From Burkholderiales bacterium PBB1 (GTDB lineage: Bacteria > Pseudomonadota > Gammaproteobacteria > Burkholderiales > Burkholderiaceae_C): a stretch of DNA of 64,000 nucleotides. Position 1 is the first letter of the stretch. Every line of letters begins with the position of its first letter. Shown here piece by piece: positions 25,144 to 34,162 of this stretch. The notes under the pieces are model-generated. The model saw only the letters and a list, made by a program, of their open reading frames with translations, made no database searches and was not told the origin of the DNA. The stretch is from NCBI GenBank assembly GCA_002255905.1, contig NKIN01000005.1, positions 62,001-126,000 of the forward strand, in the 5' to 3' direction. The translations under genes and the position numbers were made by a program.

Positions 25144-26394
25144 GTGCCGAACCGCCAGTTCGTCCTGATCGATCACTCGATCGAAGATGCCGGCGGGCAT
25201 CACCTCGAATACGCGCGGCGCGTGCTGGGTGCCGCCAAGGCCGAAGGCTTTCGCACCGTGCTGGCCATCAATCAAAGGGCCCGGTCGGTCGATTGCCCCG
25301 AGGCGGACGCCGTCTTCAAACCGTTTGCTCACACCTGCTGGGAGATGCAGGCCCAGCCGGTGCTCCGAACGCTGGCTGGCTTTGCGATGAGGTGCGATGC
25401 CATGACGGCCGACCCGCGGAAGGTGGCCCGATTCGCGATTGAACTGGCCTCATTGGTGACCGAAGCGAGCGTGACCGAAACCGACATCGTCTTCGTGCCC
25501 ACCTTGGGCGGTGCCGAAGCGCTTGCCATCTCGGCCTACTCTTCAGGCGATAGCGCGAAGCCGCTGCATTGGCACTTGCTGTTCCGTCGGGATGTCGCAT
25601 CACGCGCGACATTGACGAACCCCCGGGCTGCCATCGAGCGCTGGCGCATCCAATCAGCGCTGGCACGGGCCGCCAGGCGTTTCGGCGTGGGGGTTCGCTA
25701 CCGGTACACCGACACCGAAGAGCTCACCCAGCGCTACGACAAGCTCGGTGCCGGCGTCTTCCAGACGCTGCCGATTCCCATCGATGACAGACTGGGTCAG
25801 AAATACCCTCACGATGCCCACCGTCCACTGGTGGTCTCGTATGTCGGCGACCTGCGCGACGAAAAGGGCATCGATCTGCTCCCCGGCATCATGGCGTCTG
25901 TCCGACGTGCAGGCCACGGCACGGCCAAGGTGCAGTTTCGCATCCAGGGCAATCTGCCCGTGGCCGGGGTGACCGCCCACACGCGGCGGGCGAGGGCTGC
26001 ACTTGAGGCCGCCGCGCAGGACGTCGGCGGTGTGGAACTGGTGGAGGGCCCCCTGGACAGCGACGCCTACATGGACCTGATGCTGCATTCCGATGTACTG
26101 CTCATCCCTTACTCGCCGATCCACTACGCTGCACGTAGCTCGGGCATCTTCGTCGAAGCGCTTGCGGCGGGCATCCCTACCGTGCATCCTCGGAATTCGT
26201 GGATGGGGCGCAATGCGGCAGACCGGCTCGGCTTTGGATACTCAATACCCAGCGAGATCTCAACCGGGTTGCAAGACATGATCGTCAATTACCCTCGGTA
26301 CGAGGCTGCCAGCAAAGGGCATGTCCCAACATGGCGAGATTGGCACTCGGCCGCCCGACTGATCAGCTTGCTGCGAGCAAATGAAAAACAGTGA
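25144..26394 (+). CDS. Glycosyltransferase, GT-B fold (GT4-like)
   Basis: 416 residues from GTG 25144, 11 nt after the previous stop. The C-terminal nucleotide-sugar half carries VSYVGDLRDEKGIDLLPGI and the retaining-GT motif region SSGIFVEALAAGIPTV, with the usual Glu residues. The N-terminus has IDHSIEDAGGHHLEYA, closely resembled by the N-terminus of the next gene (IADPSFEDWVGHHAPYD), so the two are related. Overlaps that gene by 14 nt. Donor and acceptor unknown. Confidence 0.85.
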   Translation: MPNRQFVLIDHSIEDAGGHHLEYARRVLGAAKAEGFRTVLAINQRARSVDCPEADAVFKPFAHTCWEMQAQPVLRTLAGFAMRCDAMTADPRKVARFAIELASLVTEASVTETDIVFVPTLGGAEALAISAYSSGDSAKPLHWHLLFRRDVASRATLTNPRAAIERWRIQSALARAARRFGVGVRYRYTDTEELTQRYDKLGAGVFQTLPIPIDDRLGQKYPHDAHRPLVVSYVGDLRDEKGIDLLPGIMASVRRAGHGTAKVQFRIQGNLPVAGVTAHTRRARAALEAAAQDVGGVELVEGPLDSDAYMDLMLHSDVLLIPYSPIHYAARSSGIFVEALAAGIPTVHPRNSWMGRNAADRLGFGYSIPSEISTGLQDMIVNYPRYEAASKGHVPTWRDWHSAARLISLLRANEKQ

Positions 26395-29209
26395 CAGACT
26401 GATGATTGCCGACCCGTCGTTCGAGGACTGGGTCGGGCATCACGCGCCCTACGACATCTCGATCCTGAAAGCCGGCGATCAGGTCGGATTGACGGTGCAA
26501 ATCTGGGCGGCGAGAGTGATCGATGTGGATATTTCAGCCTATGCCGGCAGGGTATCGAAAATCTATACCCACTCGGCGTGGGGACGGCCATATGCAGTCA
26601 AGAGGCCGTTGGAAAACAGGATCACCACGTTTTGCGGTTCCTTGTTCAACCTGCAGCACGCGGCGTTGGGCTATTCAAGAATAAAGAATCGATCGGCCGA
26701 AGTCCTGGGGCGATTGGTCAGGCCATTCAGGTATTTTCTAGGTCCATGGATTCCACCGCTGCTGAAGCGAATGTTTTGGCATCCTGGCTCTTTCCTGATG
26801 GATTTTGCTCCTCCAGCCCTCTTGGATGCACGAAAAGCTTGGCTGGCCAGAATCGGCAAGAGTACCGGCCGGCAGTGTGGAATGGTCGTTGGGACGCTAG
26901 TCCATGCCTATAAGCGCTTGACCCCCCCATTTTTCAAGAGGCTTGTCTCTCATCCGGTGGCATGGACGAGCGATCTTCTGCCACCCATCGTCGCAAAAAT
27001 GGCGCGAGCTGCTATATCCAGGCTGTCGATAATATCCCCGCAGGTCGCTTACCTTCCGCTGCTGGGTAACTCTAGGCAGGAGTATTTTGAAACCGTCCGC
27101 GCGGTTGCAAAAAGTAAGCCTCGAGAGGGCTTGATCGTCTTCTCGCACATGATTACCGGGTTCAATTTTTTGGCGTGGGCAATGATCGCCAAGTACTGCG
27201 AACGCAGAGGCCTGAGGGCAAAAATACTATTCAGATACCCGACGGCATTCTTGCCGGAACATCGGGCTGACATAAAGATTGGAAGGCTGCTGTATGAGCA
27301 GTGTTCGAGGGGTGGAATGGTTGAATACTACTCGGACAGCCAGGTTCTCTCCGACCACTATCGAGAATTTCTTAATGCGCCTGTGCAGACCTTGCCCATA
27401 CCGCACATGCCTGCTTTAAAATTGAAGCAGGAGCGTAACGCGGATCAGGCAATTTGCGTCGTGGTTTTGGGGAATGCACGAGCGGAAAAGGGCTTCTGTG
27501 AAATCGTCGACAGTATTCAGCTTCTCCAAGACTCAGAAGAGCATGGGTTTGAATTTGTCATTCAAACCAACAACCCTGACGAGGAGGCTGCAAGCCGGCT
27601 GAGCGATCTCGATGCTATCGCAGGCATAAAAATCATCAAACACCAAGCGGCACTGACGGAAAAAGAATATGAGGAAATTCTTTCCGGCAGTGATGTCGTA
27701 TTAGCTCCTTATCATGCTGAAGTGTATGGAGCGAGAACATCTGGGGTGCTGTTGGAAGCGATCGCGGCAGCCAAGGTGGCCATCGTTGCCGAAGGAACTT
27801 GGCTTGCGGCAGAGTTGCGAGAAAATGGCTCCGGAATCATTGTCGAAAACAAATCTGCAACATCCATCGCAAAGGCGCTGATTCATGTCAGAGATAACTT
27901 TACGCAGTTGCAGGCAGAGGCACTGGCGAAGGCAAAGTATTACAGACAAAAGCACGGCGCTGAAAACTTCTTGAGTTGCCTACTCGGAAGCAACAAGCTA
28001 CGCGCTCCGGGACCCCTGCGAGCGCTGATTGTTTTTCCATTCAGTGATTTTTTTGAGCAAAGCACAGGGGCAACGGTCCGGAGCGGACTTCTGTGTCAGT
28101 ATTTATTGTCCGAGGGTGTAGAGGTTTCTGTGGTGCTGCCAATGCAGAGCACCAAGGTGGTTCACCCTAGGCTTGTCGGTGCCAGATTCTTTCAATACCG
28201 CGAAAATCCAACCGAGACCGATGGCTTCAAAGCGCTCCTAAGAAATCCATGGCGCCAAAGAGAAAATTACCGCTCAATCTGGTATACAGCGAGAAGCCAC
28301 AGCAATTCCAAAAACATTGAGTTCGACCGGGCGCTGAACCGTGCATTGCGGCCGAACTCCGTCGTTCTCGTAGATTATCCATTCGATATCGATAATGTCC
28401 GGCGAGCGACTCGATCCTACGGGAATCGTATATCTCTCACCCTGCACGATTTGATGGGCATCTTCGGGCGAAAGGGCGCTTTGCGCTCCAAGGCGCTTGC
28501 CATCGAGCTGGCTGCCGCCGCCTCATGCGATCGAGTGGTGACGGTCGCCAAGCAAGAATCAGAATTTCTGAAATCGATCGGCGTTGAAAATGAATTGATC
28601 CCCAACCCATGCGTCGTTCCACGGCGAGGCACCAGCGAACCCTTCTCTGAGCCGATGGGTTTTCACATCGAGGGTGACTTTGCGTTGTTCGTTGGATCGA
28701 ATCACTTACCGAATATCGATGCGGCAATCGCACTGAAGGCCGTCGCGAAGCAGTTGTCGAAGGGCGGCTCCCGGGTCAAGATTGTCGTGGCAGGGTCCTG
28801 CCTCGAGGCTGGAGTAGATGAGGGCTTTGTCTCTCTGGGCAAGGTGAGCGATGAGGGCCTGCGTTATCTCAACGAGAACTGTTTGATGTTTGTGTGCCCT
28901 CTGGAGGGCGGTACGGGAGCCTCATTGAAAACCATACAGGCGATGGGCTTCAACAAGATTGTGCTGGGGACGCGGGACGCGTTCCGAGGGTTGAATATAA
29001 CGAACCTTGTCAATTGCATCGTCGAGGAAAGTCTGGATGAATATCCTCGGTGGATCATGGAAGTCGAGCGTGATCCGGAGAGATTTGGTGCCATCGGAAG
29101 CAGTGCCCGCGATTTCGCTGAAGGATACGATTACAGATCAGTTTTTCGACCGCAGCTTGCATATATCAGGCAGTGTGCCGGGATAGGCGCTGAAGCCGCA
29201 AAATACTGA
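26381..29209 (+). CDS. Tandem two-domain glycosyltransferase
   Basis: 942 residues, about twice the size of a single GT-B enzyme. The first unit (about 1-545) starts with the same SFEDWVGHH motif as the upstream gene and has an acceptor/donor segment VLAPYHAEVYGARTSG followed by VLLEAIAAAKVAIVAEG. The second (about 546-942) restarts at PLRALIVFPFSDFFEQSTGA, with LFVGSNHLPNIDAAI and CPLEGGTGASLKTIQAMG as its C-terminal half. Two active sites in one chain suggest two successive sugar additions, or one active and one structural unit. GC is intermediate. Catalytic assignment is family-level only. Confidence 0.8.
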   Translation: MKNSDRLMIADPSFEDWVGHHAPYDISILKAGDQVGLTVQIWAARVIDVDISAYAGRVSKIYTHSAWGRPYAVKRPLENRITTFCGSLFNLQHAALGYSRIKNRSAEVLGRLVRPFRYFLGPWIPPLLKRMFWHPGSFLMDFAPPALLDARKAWLARIGKSTGRQCGMVVGTLVHAYKRLTPPFFKRLVSHPVAWTSDLLPPIVAKMARAAISRLSIISPQVAYLPLLGNSRQEYFETVRAVAKSKPREGLIVFSHMITGFNFLAWAMIAKYCERRGLRAKILFRYPTAFLPEHRADIKIGRLLYEQCSRGGMVEYYSDSQVLSDHYREFLNAPVQTLPIPHMPALKLKQERNADQAICVVVLGNARAEKGFCEIVDSIQLLQDSEEHGFEFVIQTNNPDEEAASRLSDLDAIAGIKIIKHQAALTEKEYEEILSGSDVVLAPYHAEVYGARTSGVLLEAIAAAKVAIVAEGTWLAAELRENGSGIIVENKSATSIAKALIHVRDNFTQLQAEALAKAKYYRQKHGAENFLSCLLGSNKLRAPGPLRALIVFPFSDFFEQSTGATVRSGLLCQYLLSEGVEVSVVLPMQSTKVVHPRLVGARFFQYRENPTETDGFKALLRNPWRQRENYRSIWYTARSHSNSKNIEFDRALNRALRPNSVVLVDYPFDIDNVRRATRSYGNRISLTLHDLMGIFGRKGALRSKALAIELAAAASCDRVVTVAKQESEFLKSIGVENELIPNPCVVPRRGTSEPFSEPMGFHIEGDFALFVGSNHLPNIDAAIALKAVAKQLSKGGSRVKIVVAGSCLEAGVDEGFVSLGKVSDEGLRYLNENCLMFVCPLEGGTGASLKTIQAMGFNKIVLGTRDAFRGLNITNLVNCIVEESLDEYPRWIMEVERDPERFGAIGSSARDFAEGYDYRSVFRPQLAYIRQCAGIGAEAAKY

Positions 29210-29346
29210 TTCATTGACGACCGGGCAACGTGTTTTTTGTGTCCGATGTCTTTATTTTTCTCTGAGGTGGCGCTGCGGCTCTTGAATTCAGGGTCGGTGA
29301 AGTGATGATCTGTCGATCATCAATGAGTTATGTATTGGAGGGTGCG

Positions 29347-30372
29347 GTGCTGAGTAAGCTAACTAAACTAAAGAGACTGTTGGGTAAGCTGGGAAAGATC
29401 GACGAGATCATATGGAGGCTCGATCAGATTTCTCGCTCGATCAACGCCAAGTCTTTGGTCGGAGACCTGCCTGCTGTGTCGAGTGGTGCGACAAATATCG
29501 GCGAGCCTCCGATCGGTGTTTCTCCAGAGCGGCCTTCCGAGTCGCACGGCGGTGTGTCGGTGACCCGGTTGGGCTCGGAATCGTTGGTATCTTTTCCGGA
29601 TGGGCCTCGAGGTCTATTTGTGCCGCTTGATTATCCCGGCGTCATACAGACGCGCACTCAAAACTATCTGTACGAGGCGGTGCGAGCTCGTGTGGATTCA
29701 GATCGAATACACATCGATCGATTCTTGGCCCAGTTGTCTCCATTTCTTGCCCATCCGTCGCTCGAAGAGGTTCCCGTTGATGAGCGAGTCAAGGGTGAGC
29801 CTTATTGGAATAATGGTTATTTTTCCGGAGACGACGCGATATTTCTTTTTGCATTTGTGGCGGCATTCAAACCAAGGCGAGTTCTGGAAATCGGAAGTGG
29901 CAACTCGACCAAATTCATGCGTCTGTCATTGAATACTTTCGGCATCGCCTCACAGATCATATCGATCGACCCTGTACCGCGCGCGCAGGTCGACGGGGTG
30001 GCCGATATCGCCTTAGAAAAGAGCTTGCTCGAAGTCTCTTTGTCCGAATTCGACAGGCTCGAAGCTGGGGATTTGCTTTTTCACGACGGCAGCCATCTGA
30101 CTTTCAACGGCACAGACACGGTCTGCCTGTTTTTGGAGGTTCTTCCCCGCATCAAGCCTGGCGTTGTCGTTCATATTCATGACATACAGCTCCCCTATGA
30201 ATACTCTGCCTCCTTCGATGGTCGTGGATACAGCGAGCAGTACATGCTGGCCGCCGCATTGCTCTTTGGTAACGGCTGGGAGATATTGGCGCCAGTGGAT
30301 TACCTGCGACGAACCGGACGCGTGAAGCACGGAGGCGCATCTTTTTGGATGCGCAAGGTTGCGCTACCCTGA
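29347..30372 (+). CDS. Class I SAM-dependent methyltransferase with N-terminal leader
   Basis: 341 residues from GTG 29347 (GGAGG five bases upstream); an in-frame start at 29302 is less supported. A basic, leucine-rich leader LSKLTKLKRLLGKLGKIDEI is followed by a ~90-residue linker. The methyltransferase domain (about 170-300) has SAM motif I RRVLEIGSGNSTKFM, then DLLFHDGSHL and VHIHDIQLPYEYS, the Methyltransf_24 pattern. Probably O-methylates a sugar of the exported glycan. The leader is reminiscent of, but not the same as, those at 32553 and 34163. Confidence 0.8.
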   Translation: MLSKLTKLKRLLGKLGKIDEIIWRLDQISRSINAKSLVGDLPAVSSGATNIGEPPIGVSPERPSESHGGVSVTRLGSESLVSFPDGPRGLFVPLDYPGVIQTRTQNYLYEAVRARVDSDRIHIDRFLAQLSPFLAHPSLEEVPVDERVKGEPYWNNGYFSGDDAIFLFAFVAAFKPRRVLEIGSGNSTKFMRLSLNTFGIASQIISIDPVPRAQVDGVADIALEKSLLEVSLSEFDRLEAGDLLFHDGSHLTFNGTDTVCLFLEVLPRIKPGVVVHIHDIQLPYEYSASFDGRGYSEQYMLAAALLFGNGWEILAPVDYLRRTGRVKHGGASFWMRKVALP

Positions 30373-30414
30373 AGCGATGGTCAAATGAGCCTCGAATACC
30401 TGAAGGCAGAATGT

Positions 30415-31620
30415 ATGTCGTGTCGTGTTTGTGATTCGAGCGACCTTGAATTGGTCGTGGATCTGGGTGAGCAGCCCTGGTGCAACAACTTCCTCAGATC
30501 TGACGAAGTCGGCCAAGAGCCGTTCTACCCGCTGCGCGTGCTCTATTGCCAAGACTGCCATACCTCCCAGCTCGACTTCACGGTCAAGAAGGAAATCATG
30601 TTCGGCGACCACACCTACCTGTCGGGTGTGACCAAGTCGTTGTCCGAACACTTCCGCAACATCGCCACGCAGGTCGATGCCCGGTTCTTTACCGGGCGGA
30701 ATCACAAGTCGGTGCTGGACATCGGCTCGAACGATGGCACCCAGCTCAAGCACTTTCAGGCACTGGGCTACGAAGTGCTGGGGGTGGAGTCGTCGAAGAC
30801 CACGGCGCGCATGGCCAACGAGGCCGGCGTGCCCACGTTGAACCAGTTCTTCAACGAAGCCACGATGGCGTCCATCGGCAAGCAGTTCGATGTATTCAAC
30901 GCGTCGGGCGTGTTTTTTCACCTGGAAGAGCTGCATTCGGTTTGTCGCGCCATCAAGCAGGGGCTCAAGCCCGATGGCGTGTTCGTGGTGCAGTTCCTGT
31001 ACATGAAAAGCATCATGGAGAACCTGGCCTTCGACCAGATCTACCACGAGCATTTGCTGTACTACACGCTGCAGACGATCGAGGTGCTTCTCAACCGCCA
31101 CGGCCTGGCCATGTTCGATGCGTATCTGGCGCCGATCCACGGTGGCTCGATCATTGGCTACATCGGCCATCAGGGGACCCGCTCGCCGTCGGCGCAGTTG
31201 CAGGCATTGCGTGAGGAAGAGCAGGCCTCGGGCTGCAACGACATCGAGGCGTACCGCGCCTTCGATCTGCGCATCCAGCAGATGAAACAGGCCAACCTGG
31301 CCTACCTGAAGGCCGCCAAGGCGGCTGGCAAGCGCATTTACGGTTTCGGCGCGCCGGTCAAGGGCAACACCATGCTCAATTACTTTGGCGTGGGGACCGA
31401 GCTGATCGACTACCTGGTCGAGAAGAACGAGCTACGCCGCGGTTTGTACTCGCCTGGCATGCACATTCCGCTGCTGATCGAAGACGAAGTGACGGAGTTG
31501 CCCGACATCTACTACGTGCTGGCCTGGAACTTCAAGACGGAAATCCTGGCCAACAACCAGGGCCTGATCGACCAGGGCGTGGAGTTCTACTTCCCAGTCA
31601 ATCCGAAGGTCAGCGCATGA
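30415..31620 (+). CDS. Sugar C-methyltransferase (TylCIII/NovU-like)
   Basis: 401 residues from ATG 30415, preferred because GAAGGCAG sits just upstream and it begins at the zinc site; ATG 30385 would add 10 residues. N-terminal zinc-binding part with CRVC and CQDCH, central SAM-binding domain with VLDIGSNDGTQLKHF, and the C-terminal Methyltransf_14 domain containing IYGFGAPVKGNTMLNYFG. This three-part order is typical of enzymes that C-methylate NDP-4-keto sugars to make branched deoxysugars. A decayed second copy of its C-terminus lies at 33919. Overlaps the next gene by four bases (ATGA). Confidence 0.88.
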   Translation: MSCRVCDSSDLELVVDLGEQPWCNNFLRSDEVGQEPFYPLRVLYCQDCHTSQLDFTVKKEIMFGDHTYLSGVTKSLSEHFRNIATQVDARFFTGRNHKSVLDIGSNDGTQLKHFQALGYEVLGVESSKTTARMANEAGVPTLNQFFNEATMASIGKQFDVFNASGVFFHLEELHSVCRAIKQGLKPDGVFVVQFLYMKSIMENLAFDQIYHEHLLYYTLQTIEVLLNRHGLAMFDAYLAPIHGGSIIGYIGHQGTRSPSAQLQALREEEQASGCNDIEAYRAFDLRIQQMKQANLAYLKAAKAAGKRIYGFGAPVKGNTMLNYFGVGTELIDYLVEKNELRRGLYSPGMHIPLLIEDEVTELPDIYYVLAWNFKTEILANNQGLIDQGVEFYFPVNPKVSA

Positions 31621-32528
31621 AGCTCATCGTCACCGGCAGCTCGGGCTTTCTGGGAACTGCCTTGTGCGCATACCTCGAGCAGCAGGGGCACACGCTGACG
31701 CGTCTCACCTCGGCCAACTGCGATCTGCGCCAGGCCGACAGCCTGTGTGCCTTCTCCGGCGAGAAGTACGACATGTTGATCCACCTGGCCGCGTGGACGC
31801 AGGCCGGTGACTTCTGCATCAGGCATCCCGGCGAGCAGTGGATCATCAACCAGCAGATCAACACCAACGTGCTGGCCTGGTGGGCCGCCGAGCAATCGCA
31901 GGCCAAACTGGTGTTCATGGGCACCAGCTGCGTCTATGCGCCCGAAGGTCAGCTGACCGAAGCCGAGTACATGCTCGGTGAGCCGATCGACAGCCTGTAC
32001 ACCTATGCGATGACCAAGCGCATGCTGTATCAGGGCGCGCGCGCGTTGAACAAGCAATTCGGCCTGAGGTACTTGTGCGCGGTGCCGTCGACGCTGTACG
32101 GCCCTGGCTACCACACCGATGGCCGGCAGATGCATTTCATCTTCGATCTGATCCGCAAGATCATCCGCGGCAAGGAGTTGGGCGAACCGGTGGTGCTGTG
32201 GGGCGATGGCTACCAGCGGCGCGAGCTGGTGCTGGTCGACGATTTCGTGCGCATCCTGTGGCAACTGGCACAGCGCTTCGACAACGAGATCTTCAACATC
32301 GGCGCCGGCGAGGAGCACAGCATCCGCACCTTCGCTGACAGCATCTGCAAGATCGTAGGTTACCCGGCCGAGCAGATCGAGTACGACACGTCACGCTATG
32401 TGGGTGCGAAGTCGAAGTGCCTTAATGTGGAAAAGCTGGCAACAGTAATGCCTAGTTTAGAAATGCAGCCACTAGGCGCTGGGTTGAAGGACGTGGTCAA
32501 TTGGTTTTACGCCGCAAAGGCATATTAA
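31617..32528 (+). CDS. NAD-dependent sugar epimerase/reductase (GDP-fucose synthase-like SDR)
   Basis: 303 residues. Cofactor motif VTGSSGFLGTAL, catalytic MGTSCVYAP and YxxxK as YAMTK (about 125-129), and the conserved Cys before VY seen in WcaG-type epimerase/reductases. Coupled to the C-methyltransferase upstream, so it plausibly completes the same branched or deoxy-sugar (epimerisation plus 4-keto reduction). The exact sugar cannot be deduced. GC falls abruptly near its last ~120 bases, marking a recombination boundary. Confidence 0.85.
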   Translation: MKLIVTGSSGFLGTALCAYLEQQGHTLTRLTSANCDLRQADSLCAFSGEKYDMLIHLAAWTQAGDFCIRHPGEQWIINQQINTNVLAWWAAEQSQAKLVFMGTSCVYAPEGQLTEAEYMLGEPIDSLYTYAMTKRMLYQGARALNKQFGLRYLCAVPSTLYGPGYHTDGRQMHFIFDLIRKIIRGKELGEPVVLWGDGYQRRELVLVDDFVRILWQLAQRFDNEIFNIGAGEEHSIRTFADSICKIVGYPAEQIEYDTSRYVGAKSKCLNVEKLATVMPSLEMQPLGAGLKDVVNWFYAAKAY

Positions 32529-32552
32529 TCGACAATGTAAGGCGTCAATGCG

Positions 32553-33641
32553 ATGTTGAAGAGGCTCGCCCTATTTATCCCTAGGCTGCGTGCTTTGCAT
32601 GCTGAAAGAAACTTTTATGCCGCATCGCTAAGAAATCTTTCGGAGGAAAATAAGCTTCTGAAGTCGATTGTCGATGCCGGCGGCGGTGATGTCGTGAGAC
32701 GGGAAATGGGGGGAGTCGCCGAGAAGTTAGAAAAACTTGTAGCTACTACCGTAAGGCTGGAGGAAGAAATAACCAAGCCTGTTCGGTATTCTGAGCAGTG
32801 CGCAACCACGGAAAATAGCCGGACGGACTTTTCTGGCCGTGGATTATTCGTGGTGGGGCACGCGCGGTCAGGTACGACGATACTTGTTGATGCTTTAAAC
32901 TCGTCTAGGGATGTCTATTGCCTGGGGGAGGCGAACTTCCATAGAACAATTAAGGGCGAATATTTTAGTAGCTGGTTTAATTCAGTGCATCGATCATTTG
33001 ATAATCCGGCAATGAAATCGACATGCCTGCCGGACTTACCCAACAAGTGCGGGTGGGATGTGCTTGAAAAATTGATGGAAGATTATAAGTTGGTTGGTGA
33101 AAAAGTCGCATTTTTTAGCGACGTAGAGCGTGAGGTCAGATCTTTCTTTGCCTTCTCAATAAAACATTTTCAGAGATCGAATTATATCTGCGTAATCCGG
33201 CACCCAAGAAGCGTCTCTGCATCGTGTATCGAAATGTTTATGTCCGGCCAAATAACCCCGGACGCCCTCGAAGCTGTTGCTATCAGTCAGCTGCAGACAT
33301 ATTATTTAATATTGAGCCTCGCATTGTCTTTGCCAAGCGTCTACATTTTAGTTCATGAACAAATGTCGAACGCGACTTTTGATTCGCTTGGCAACCAGCT
33401 TGGAGTCAATTTGGAAGGTGCTGCGGGATTTTATGATTTCGAAAAATCTGTGTCCAAATTGAGCCTGCATGAAGTTATTGGGGATGATGAAATGTCGCGC
33501 CCTATACATTATTATAATATGATTGGCAAGGCATTTAATTCAAGCTCGTTGAGCTCGCAAAATAATCTAGAAATAAGAAATTGCTTATTTGAATTGCACG
33601 CCGAATTAAAGTCTATGAACAGGCTTCCATTGTTGGTTTGA
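32553..33641 (+). CDS. Sulfotransferase with N-terminal coiled-coil leader
   Basis: 362 residues, AT-rich. The first ~40 residues (MLKRLALFIPRLRALHAERN) are shared with the protein at 34163; a coiled coil continues to about residue 80. The sulfotransferase part starts at FVVGHARSGTTILVDALN, the 5'-phosphosulfate loop of PAPS-dependent enzymes, and has the 3'-phosphate-binding region YICVIRHPRSVSASC. It would transfer sulfate from PAPS to the glycan or a lipid. A cysC gene that could make PAPS closes the cluster at 38185. Codon use and GC differ strongly from the core genes. Confidence 0.85.
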   Translation: MLKRLALFIPRLRALHAERNFYAASLRNLSEENKLLKSIVDAGGGDVVRREMGGVAEKLEKLVATTVRLEEEITKPVRYSEQCATTENSRTDFSGRGLFVVGHARSGTTILVDALNSSRDVYCLGEANFHRTIKGEYFSSWFNSVHRSFDNPAMKSTCLPDLPNKCGWDVLEKLMEDYKLVGEKVAFFSDVEREVRSFFAFSIKHFQRSNYICVIRHPRSVSASCIEMFMSGQITPDALEAVAISQLQTYYLILSLALSLPSVYILVHEQMSNATFDSLGNQLGVNLEGAAGFYDFEKSVSKLSLHEVIGDDEMSRPIHYYNMIGKAFNSSSLSSQNNLEIRNCLFELHAELKSMNRLPLLV

Positions 33642-33704
33642 ATGTGCCATTGAATTGATTTCCAGAAATGTTCCGGGCGAAGTTTTGCATTGATCTGAAT
33701 GGGA

Positions 33705-33710
33705 TATAAT
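33705..33710 (+). promoter_or_regulatory. Candidate -10 in the low-GC gap
   Basis: Perfect TATAAT in the 520-nt gap after the sulfotransferase gene; upstream TTGCAT is only 14 bases away, so the -35 is poor. Could drive the 34163 gene separately from the cluster promoter. Confidence 0.25.
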
Positions 33711-33918
33711 TTATTCTGGTTTGTTAGAAATATTACCGCATCTATATTTTTAGACTGAAGCTATGGTTATCTATTTCGGCCCGATCAGAACATCGTACTG
33801 TCTTGTTCTTGCCGTTTAAAAACCTGGATAAACCACTTGGCGCGAGCTATCGACATTTGCCTTGCACAAGTAGCGCATTGCCGAATTGAGGGTGTGAACC
33901 TCAAAGATAGTCGCGAGA

Positions 33919-34162
33919 TTGAGCATCCATCAGCTCAGGCAGAACAACCTGACGTACCTGCCTGCAGCGAAGGCGGCTGGCAGGCGCAGTTACGGTTTCG
34001 CTACACCGGTCAAGGGCAACACCATGCGCAATTACTTTGACGAGAAGATCAAGGCCGCGTTGCCGAACATTCAACTGAGGCTGCTTGAATTTGGGTCGAT
34101 GGAGGCTATGAAATGGCTCTATGAGACCAAGTCATACGAGCTGGTTGGCGAGAGCGCTGGTT
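33919..34162 (+). pseudogene. Remnant: C-methyltransferase fragment joined to an SDR C-terminus
   Basis: The open frame matches the C-terminal domain of the gene at 30415: LRQNNLTYLPAAKAAG against MKQANLAYLKAAKAAG, then YGFATPVKGNTMRNYF against YGFGAPVKGNTMLNYF. The DNA is also clearly similar. Right after this the frame changes partner: EKIKAALPNIQLRLLEFG and MKWLYETKSYE resemble the last ~30 residues of the SDR at 31617 (EKLATVMPSLEMQPLGAG, VNWFYAAKAY). The start of the methyltransferase, its end and most of the SDR are missing. This is what remains of a second methyltransferase-SDR pair after an internal deletion. The rest of 33642-33918 is AT-rich and holds no recognisable gene. Confidence 0.7.
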
